From an uncultured Peptoniphilaceae bacterium (GTDB lineage: Bacteria; Bacillota; Clostridia; Tissierellales; Peptoniphilaceae), in assembly GCA_943912255.1 (NCBI GenBank), contig CALTTP010000005.1, positions 122,869-186,868 of the forward strand: 64,000 bases of DNA, given 5' to 3'. Positions 58,581 through 64,000 of the stretch are shown here, one piece after another (the stretch's first letter is position 1; every line of letters begins with the position of its first letter). The position numbers and the translations under genes were made by a program. The notes beneath the pieces were generated by a model. The model had not been told where the DNA came from, did no database searches, and saw only the letters and a program-made list of their open reading frames with translations.

Positions 58581-59338
58581 AAAATTTGAAAATAAGAAGT
58601 ATACTAAGAATAAAGTTTTAATAAATTCAGAATAAAAAGGGGAAATTCATTTTAATGACAAATAATAAGCCGTACATTATGAGCGTGGTATGTTAACTAA
58701 AAGCAACAATTTAATACAATTGTAACATTTTTGTAACAATTATAAAACTATCAGATTTTTCTCGAAATACGTCTTAACCCTTGTTATTACAAGCTTTGTA
58801 TTAAAATACATAATGTTAAATCTATGAAAAATCTAAAAGTAAGGCTTTATCTATTGATTAAAACTAAAAGTATTGTTATAATCAAATTTATAAACGACGG
58901 ATTTAAGATTTATAATTAATCAAAAAAATTTATAATTAATCAAAAAAACTAAAAATAATCGGTGCGACAATTAACTAGAATAATGAACAAAAAGTTGTTT
59001 TTTAAACTTGTTATTTTATTTTTAGAGATAAAATACAAAGTTCATCAATATAAAACTGTTTGTTGTTTCTACTAACTATGCACAGATTAAATATATAATT
59101 ATAGATTAGCTTTTGCTTTAAAATTACAAGAAGGTGTATCTTCATAAGGTGAGTTCGTTAATTTAGTGAGTTTTATCATTTATAAATTTTTACTCAAGAA
59201 TTTAAGAAATGACAAAGCTTACTATTTTTTATATTGTCAGTAAAGCTATATTTTCTTCTAATAATATAGTTGAATTCTTAGAGTAATTTTGTTGTTTATT
59301 ACAAGAAAAACTTGTAAATAAAATATAAGGAGGATGAA
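58577..59338. other. Long AT-rich leader region before the surface-protein genes
   Basis: About 760 bases without a supported gene and strikingly AT-rich. It holds a perfect 20-base tandem duplication (units 58909-58928 and 58929-58948, core TATAATTAATCAAAAAAA), a doubled TGTAACA element near 58723-58740, and several TATAAT-like sites. A 13-codon reading frame at 58655-58696 follows AAAAGGGG but is too short to call. Confidence 0.5.
58909..58948. repeat. Perfect 20-bp tandem duplication
   Basis: Two identical copies of a 20-base unit containing TATAATTAAT and seven A, directly abutting. A recent slip or a regulatory tandem site. Confidence 0.8.
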
Positions 59339-62300
59339 ATGAATAACAAATTAAAAAGAGTGGTTTCTCTACTGCTTGTAACCTTTATGTTTCTAGGGTT
59401 AATTCCTACAAATACTAGGGCAGCAGTAGAATTACCACAGTGGGATCAAGAGTCAGCAAATGTTGAAAATGTTGTCTGGAAACTACCCCCAACTACAAAG
59501 ATCATACCTTCAGGTATGGCAGGTCCAGACCCATTAGTAAATATGGGACTTTCCTTTTTAGGACATTTTACCGATGAGAATGGAAGGACTGTATTAAAAG
59601 GGAAGTACACACATCACCAATCGGTAACAACAGCTGTATGGAAGCATATTGCCTTTAGATTTGATGATGAACTGTATAATCAAGTGGACTTTGAAAATTC
59701 CTATATAATGTCCAAAGATAAGCCTAAAACTTATAAATTTACTTATGGACCTTTTATAGGAAAAAATGAAATGATAGTGCCTTTTGAATCTCAAGAATCA
59801 GGATACCAAAGAAGAGACTTCTATCTAGTTTTAAAAGATGGGGTCACTTGGGATGATGTAATGAAAAATGGAGGCCATATAGTTCAAACCAGAATTTATA
59901 ATGAAGAAGGAACTAAAGTTTGGTCTAAGCACTCTAACACTTACAAGGATCCTGATGCTCAAGTTAACTACAATACCTACACCCAATCCTTTGCAATCAA
60001 CAATCTAATTGAAAACAGGGATGAATTAGTTTATGGTAGAGTTAGCAGTGCTACTAATTATATATATACAGCGGCTTCAAGAAGTGTATTTTTACCACAA
60101 GAAGGGAAGTTAAGAACCATTTACCAGTATACAAAAGGATTTATGTATTCTAATAAAGCTTCTGAATACAAAGCCTTTAGACAAGGTTTCTCTAATGACT
60201 TTAAAAAATATCTAAAACCTGACTCCGCGGGTGTAGTGGCTAAAATTTATATTAAAAACCACGCTTTTCAATCTTATGGCACAAAGACCCTTCCTATTAA
60301 AATGGAAAACTTAAATATTAGTTCTAATGGTGCAAACTTTGTGGTAGCAGATAGTGCCTTTGTAGTTCCTAACAATGAATATAAAGTTGTTAGAATTCCT
60401 GCAAAGGAAGCTGAGGATTATATTTTCTCTGAAGATAAAACGGGGAACCCAGTTGTAACTATTGTAGAATACAATATAGATGCAGAAAAAGTGAGAGCTG
60501 AACTTTTTAAAGATAACTCTACAGCAACTTCCTTTAGCTTTGATTCAGCTTTCTTAGAGGATAGTAAATCAGTAAACTACTTTGAATATACAACTAATAG
60601 CGAATTCAACATTCCAAAAGGATCGAAGGTGGATGTTAAGTATAGTTCTAAGTCAGGGGAATATGATTACAGTGCTAATGTAATGTTTGGAGACAATAAG
60701 GCCTTAGACTTAGTGTATTATGAATCTACTTCAGATTATAAACCTAGTACAGGGACATCATATACTATAGATAAGGGATTCAAAATACCTTCAGGAACAG
60801 ATATAAAAATTCTTAACCTTGAAGATAATTTATCAAATTTAGCAGAATTAAATATAGTAATCACAGATCCTAGTGGAAAAGTTCTATTAGATGAAAGAGC
60901 TCCAAAACAAACAGAAAAGTTTTATAAGGCTGAAATTCTTCAAAGATCTGATCTATTATCAGCAGGAATATTAAATAAAACTGCCAGACCATTAATTCAT
61001 GAAATATTTACAGATTCTCAAAAGATTGATGGTTTAAATAAATTTGCTAACACTTGGGTTAATGGAACTTATGTAGACAAAACAACTCAAAAGGTACTAG
61101 CATATGATAATAAAAACTTTGTTCCAGATGGAACACCAGCTGACGAACAGTATGCTATGCCTACAGAAAAAGATCCAGATTCAGGAAAACTTTCAGGAAT
61201 AATAAAAACTGAAACTCAGTCAGAAAAAACTTTTAATGGTTATCCATTTGAATTTGCAAAAATTAAATACGGAAATCTTGTAAAGGATATGCCTATTAAA
61301 TTTACTGCTCAAAGAACATCTAGTGTTAAATCTGAAGAAGTAGTAGAACAAGTTCAAGCGTGGGTAGACTTTAACCTAAATGGTGGTAACATTAACGGTG
61401 ATACAAATATTATTGAAAAAATAGCTCCACTTAATAAAGAATACTCACATGATTTAGAAACTGGTGCTGCAAATGAAAATTATGCAGCAAGTGGATTTAC
61501 AGGAGATAATCTTAAACTAGTAGAGGGAGTATTATCAGACCATAATGGTCATCCATTACAAGGTAAAGAACTAGCTAAACGTGAATTCCCTGGACTTGAA
61601 TCAGACGAAGCTCTAAAGACAGAAGCTCCAGTAAATGGAACTAAGAAATTCTTAGGATGGTCTACAAAAAAACTTACTACAGATGAAGAAGTAATGGACT
61701 TTGCAGACGCAGAAATTCTTACTGATGTAGCAAATTGGGCAGATGTTGACGATGGAACAAGTGTTTATAAATTTACTGAAACTTCACCTATAGACAAGGA
61801 AAGAACAGTGTATGCAGTTTACGGTGATCCTTCAAGACTAGCTGAAAATATGGAACAATCCTATGATGAAACAGCTGACAAACAAGGAATAACAGGAAAT
61901 GTGACAGAAGTTACATCTGATAAACCTGTAGCAGATGGAACAGTTGTAAAACTTGTAGATAAAGACGGAAATCCTATTAAGGGAGCTGACGGACAAGAAA
62001 TCACTACACCGGTAGATGCAGAAGGAAACTTCGCTTTCCCAGTAGATGGTTTAAAACACGACCAAGAAGTATATTTCCAAGTAGAAGAACCTAATAAGTT
62101 CCCAAGTGAAGTCACAGGGCCAGTGAAATTAGACTTACAGGCTCCAACTATAGATGAAACCAACGGCTTCAATATTGTTCAAGACCCTTATGGCTATCAA
62201 ATAAAAGCAAATGGTCAAGCTGAAGATGAGTCAGGAATATTGAGATTATTTGTTGATGACAAAGATAAAGGATACTATAATGCACAAGCTGCTGAAACAA

Positions 62301-62689
62301 CTGCTAACTTAACTGATTCTATCATTACTGTAGGTAATAAAGAAAAAACATTTACTCTTACAGCAATTGATAAATTTGGAAATAAAGCAATAGTTGATAA
62401 ATCAGTAAAAGCTAAGCTTACTCCGATTACTATTAAATTAGAAAGAGTAATTCAAGATGATGATAGTTTAATAGTTTTCACAGATCCTGGTGTAAAATTA
62501 AAAATTCAAATATTTAGTTCATCTAAAGAATTATTACTTGAATTTGACCATACACAACAAAAGGATGTTGATGAAATTAAGGTTTTAAAAGATGGTAGTC
62601 CATTCACACTAGAAAAGGGACAAAAGATTAAAATAACTGGTGTGAAGGAAGGCCGAGCTAAAAGTACTTTGAATTCACGTGTAAGATAA
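59339..62689 (+). CDS. Large secreted surface protein, 1116 aa
   Basis: Signal peptide (1-~28, ending TNTRAA). The rest is a long beta-rich external protein. No LPxTG, CWB2, SH3b or S-layer homology repeat is seen, so its attachment is unclear. Near 770-840 a module reads KKFLGWSTKK and ends TVYAVYGD, similar to Listeria-Bacteroides repeat folds found in adhesins. A following stretch (~855-930) looks like a carboxypeptidase-regulatory or SdrD-type module (GTVVKLVDKDGNPIKGADG), then an Ig-like piece (DESGILRLFVDD, ~960-1040). Start ATG 59339 with AAGGAGGATGA. The next gene starts 22 bases after the stop. Confidence 0.8.
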   Translation: MNNKLKRVVSLLLVTFMFLGLIPTNTRAAVELPQWDQESANVENVVWKLPPTTKIIPSGMAGPDPLVNMGLSFLGHFTDENGRTVLKGKYTHHQSVTTAVWKHIAFRFDDELYNQVDFENSYIMSKDKPKTYKFTYGPFIGKNEMIVPFESQESGYQRRDFYLVLKDGVTWDDVMKNGGHIVQTRIYNEEGTKVWSKHSNTYKDPDAQVNYNTYTQSFAINNLIENRDELVYGRVSSATNYIYTAASRSVFLPQEGKLRTIYQYTKGFMYSNKASEYKAFRQGFSNDFKKYLKPDSAGVVAKIYIKNHAFQSYGTKTLPIKMENLNISSNGANFVVADSAFVVPNNEYKVVRIPAKEAEDYIFSEDKTGNPVVTIVEYNIDAEKVRAELFKDNSTATSFSFDSAFLEDSKSVNYFEYTTNSEFNIPKGSKVDVKYSSKSGEYDYSANVMFGDNKALDLVYYESTSDYKPSTGTSYTIDKGFKIPSGTDIKILNLEDNLSNLAELNIVITDPSGKVLLDERAPKQTEKFYKAEILQRSDLLSAGILNKTARPLIHEIFTDSQKIDGLNKFANTWVNGTYVDKTTQKVLAYDNKNFVPDGTPADEQYAMPTEKDPDSGKLSGIIKTETQSEKTFNGYPFEFAKIKYGNLVKDMPIKFTAQRTSSVKSEEVVEQVQAWVDFNLNGGNINGDTNIIEKIAPLNKEYSHDLETGAANENYAASGFTGDNLKLVEGVLSDHNGHPLQGKELAKREFPGLESDEALKTEAPVNGTKKFLGWSTKKLTTDEEVMDFADAEILTDVANWADVDDGTSVYKFTETSPIDKERTVYAVYGDPSRLAENMEQSYDETADKQGITGNVTEVTSDKPVADGTVVKLVDKDGNPIKGADGQEITTPVDAEGNFAFPVDGLKHDQEVYFQVEEPNKFPSEVTGPVKLDLQAPTIDETNGFNIVQDPYGYQIKANGQAEDESGILRLFVDDKDKGYYNAQAAETTANLTDSIITVGNKEKTFTLTAIDKFGNKAIVDKSVKAKLTPITIKLERVIQDDDSLIVFTDPGVKLKIQIFSSSKELLLEFDHTQQKDVDEIKVLKDGSPFTLEKGQKIKITGVKEGRAKSTLNSRVR

Positions 62690-62711
62690 TCTAGACATTT
62701 AAGGAGGAAAT

Positions 62712-64000
62712 ATGAGGAAGCATAATAGAATTCTTTCCCTTTTCTTAGCCTTAGTAATGATCCTTGGAACGGTAAGTCCTGCTTTTGCAACAGGACTTCC
62801 TGAACAAGGTCAAGAACAAGGCCAGGAAATAGGAAGAGAAATAGAAGGTGTTCAAGAAAATGGTAAATTGACAATAAAATTAGATTTACCAGCTGAAGAA
62901 GCAGAAAAGCTTATCGATAGCAAAAACGAAGATGATTATACTATTTCTATAGAAAATAATTCAGAAAATTCAGGTGAAAAATTAGAATTATCTGAAGAGA
63001 TGCCTAAAAGCCGAGTGTTTAGAGCAGCAGAACCTGAATTTGCAGAAACAACAGTACAAGTTGACATAACTAAAATCGGTTTAGATGGCAAAGAATTTCC
63101 ATTTGATAAAATATTTGGGTCAAATGAAACTTCAGTAACCTTATTTAATTTCGTTACCGACGCAGAGTATAAAACTACCTTTACTGCTGATGATGAATCC
63201 ATTACTTTTGAACAACCAATTCCTATGCAAGAAGTTGTGGATGGAAATTGGGGTATAGAATTCAATGGTGAAAATGTAGCAGGAAAAATAACTTATATTG
63301 AATCTGATCCAAACTATGACGGAGAAGCTAATTTAACTAAATTTACCCTTGAATTATACCAAGTGAGAAATACAGATGTTATTGTAAAAACTGTAACAAA
63401 AGATGGAGCAGAATCTACTAATCCTACAACAACATCTACTGGTAGTCAAATAACTATTAAAGCAGGTACGATTTCTGAAACTATCGATATACCAGAAAAT
63501 AGTGAAGCTGCTGAAACTGTAAAAAGAGTTACTACAGCGAACAAGGATGATATAAATTCTGGAATAAACGTAGAAATTTCAGAACTTAAAGATGGTTTAT
63601 TAGTAGATACGGAACAAAATAAAATCTACAAACCTACAATAGAAGTAGATGAAGAAGGTCTTGAACCTACTAAAATTACTTTTACTGAAAAACCAATTTA
63701 TACAGAAGATGGATCATATGAAAATGATGAAGACTATGTAAAAGTAGATTATTCAGCAGGTAAAAACGGAACAATAGAAAATGCTAAAACTTATTATGTG
63801 TTCAAAGGTGTCGAGTTAAAAGAACCTTTAGCAGCACCAGAAGTAACACCTAATAATGGATATACATTAAAAGAAGGAAATGAAAAGTGGAATCCGCCAC
63901 TAGCAACTTCATACAATGAAAATACAACTCACGAAGCACAATATGATAATCCAGAAGATGTTGTTCCACAAACAGGCGAAGAAAAACCAAACGTTCCAGA
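62712..64000 (+). CDS. Large secreted surface protein, N-terminal part (3' end outside window)
   Basis: Open to the right edge, 429 codons visible. ATG 62712 follows AAGGAGGAAAT. Signal peptide (1-~26: ILSLFLALVMILGTVSPAFA). A Gln/Glu/Gly segment follows (GLPEQGQEQGQEIGREIEG), then beta-rich regions. Near 355-375 VDYSAGKNGTIENAKTYYVF resembles the opening of InlB-type B repeats. A PQTGEEKPN stretch close to the edge may start a linker or an anchor. Probably co-transcribed with the gene before it. Adhesin-like, function unknown. Confidence 0.8.
   Translation, partial: MRKHNRILSLFLALVMILGTVSPAFATGLPEQGQEQGQEIGREIEGVQENGKLTIKLDLPAEEAEKLIDSKNEDDYTISIENNSENSGEKLELSEEMPKSRVFRAAEPEFAETTVQVDITKIGLDGKEFPFDKIFGSNETSVTLFNFVTDAEYKTTFTADDESITFEQPIPMQEVVDGNWGIEFNGENVAGKITYIESDPNYDGEANLTKFTLELYQVRNTDVIVKTVTKDGAESTNPTTTSTGSQITIKAGTISETIDIPENSEAAETVKRVTTANKDDINSGINVEISELKDGLLVDTEQNKIYKPTIEVDEEGLEPTKITFTEKPIYTEDGSYENDEDYVKVDYSAGKNGTIENAKTYYVFKGVELKEPLAAPEVTPNNGYTLKEGNEKWNPPLATSYNENTTHEAQYDNPEDVVPQTGEEKPNVP

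Noticed and set aside
58655..58696. A 13-codon frame with a purine-rich upstream stretch
   Set aside because: Too short and without known similarity; could be a leader peptide, but sequence alone does not support it.
1..64000. CRISPR array, prophage or insertion sequence
   Set aside because: No regular spaced direct repeats of 25-40 bases, no integrase, transposase or phage structural genes were found.

Overview
The window reads as chromosome of an AT-rich, anaerobic, low-G+C Gram-positive bacterium (Bacillota). The best fit is the Tissierellia/Clostridia side, for example a Peptoniphilaceae-like coccus. This is an inference from AGA/AGG/ATA-rich codons, strong GGAGG ribosome binding sites, three T-box leaders, ykkC-family riboswitches, a large Alu-domain SRP RNA, CWB2 cell-wall anchors, a cysteine desulfidase and the selenium-linked tRNA enzyme MnmH. 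No prophage, insertion sequence or CRISPR array was seen.

Layout. 1-5.3 kb: tail of glycogen phosphorylase, a zinc-ribbon membrane protein, a PfkB-type sugar-phosphate kinase with an altered GAGDS motif, and an SH3b protein. 5.6-9.5 kb: a 1306-aa secreted LRR protein with three C-terminal CWB2 repeats. 9.9-15.8 kb: a complete phosphate regulon (pstS-pstC-pstA-pstB-phoU-phoP-phoR) behind TTAACA repeats at 11-bp pitch that look like a Pho box; its PstS appears circularly permuted. 15.9-24.5 kb: a second zinc-ribbon protein, T-box-controlled proS, a transglutaminase-like lipoprotein, a small HTH/cysteine-peptidase-like pair, an aromatic-acid-exporter-like membrane protein, cysteine desulfidase and a GntR regulator.

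24.6-32.3 kb: guaB, then purC-purE-purF-purM-purN-purH with two ykkC-type (probable PRPP) riboswitches, one before purC and one between purC and purE. PurF lacks its catalytic Cys and most of the glutaminase signature. 32.4-34.4 kb: a convergent CWB2 protein with an unknown C-terminal half. 34.4-35 kb: a hairpin-dense non-coding stretch before gltX. 35-40.3 kb: gltX, T-box-controlled cysS, thyA, folA and a PspC protein. 40.4-41.9 kb, minus strand: tRNA-Ser(GGA) abutting the SRP RNA, and mnmH.

42-49.3 kb: an ABC ATPase with a giant coiled-coil FtsX-type permease, then three redox-type genes (BaiN-like flavoprotein, SAF-domain dehydrogenase, free-Met-R-sulfoxide reductase). 49.3-53 kb: T-box-controlled ileS and a DUF503 gene. 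53.4-58.6 kb: an operon that joins an SsuABC/NitT-type importer, a DUF4418 membrane protein and a MacB-like FtsX permease/ATPase pair. Its external proteins share conspicuous cysteines, and the last ATPase gene carries a -1 frameshift. 59.3-64 kb: a 760-base AT-rich leader, then two large secreted surface-protein genes; the second runs off the right edge.

The best candidates for something undescribed are the permuted PstS, the glutaminase-dead PurF under two riboswitches, and the Cys-rich composite transporter operon.
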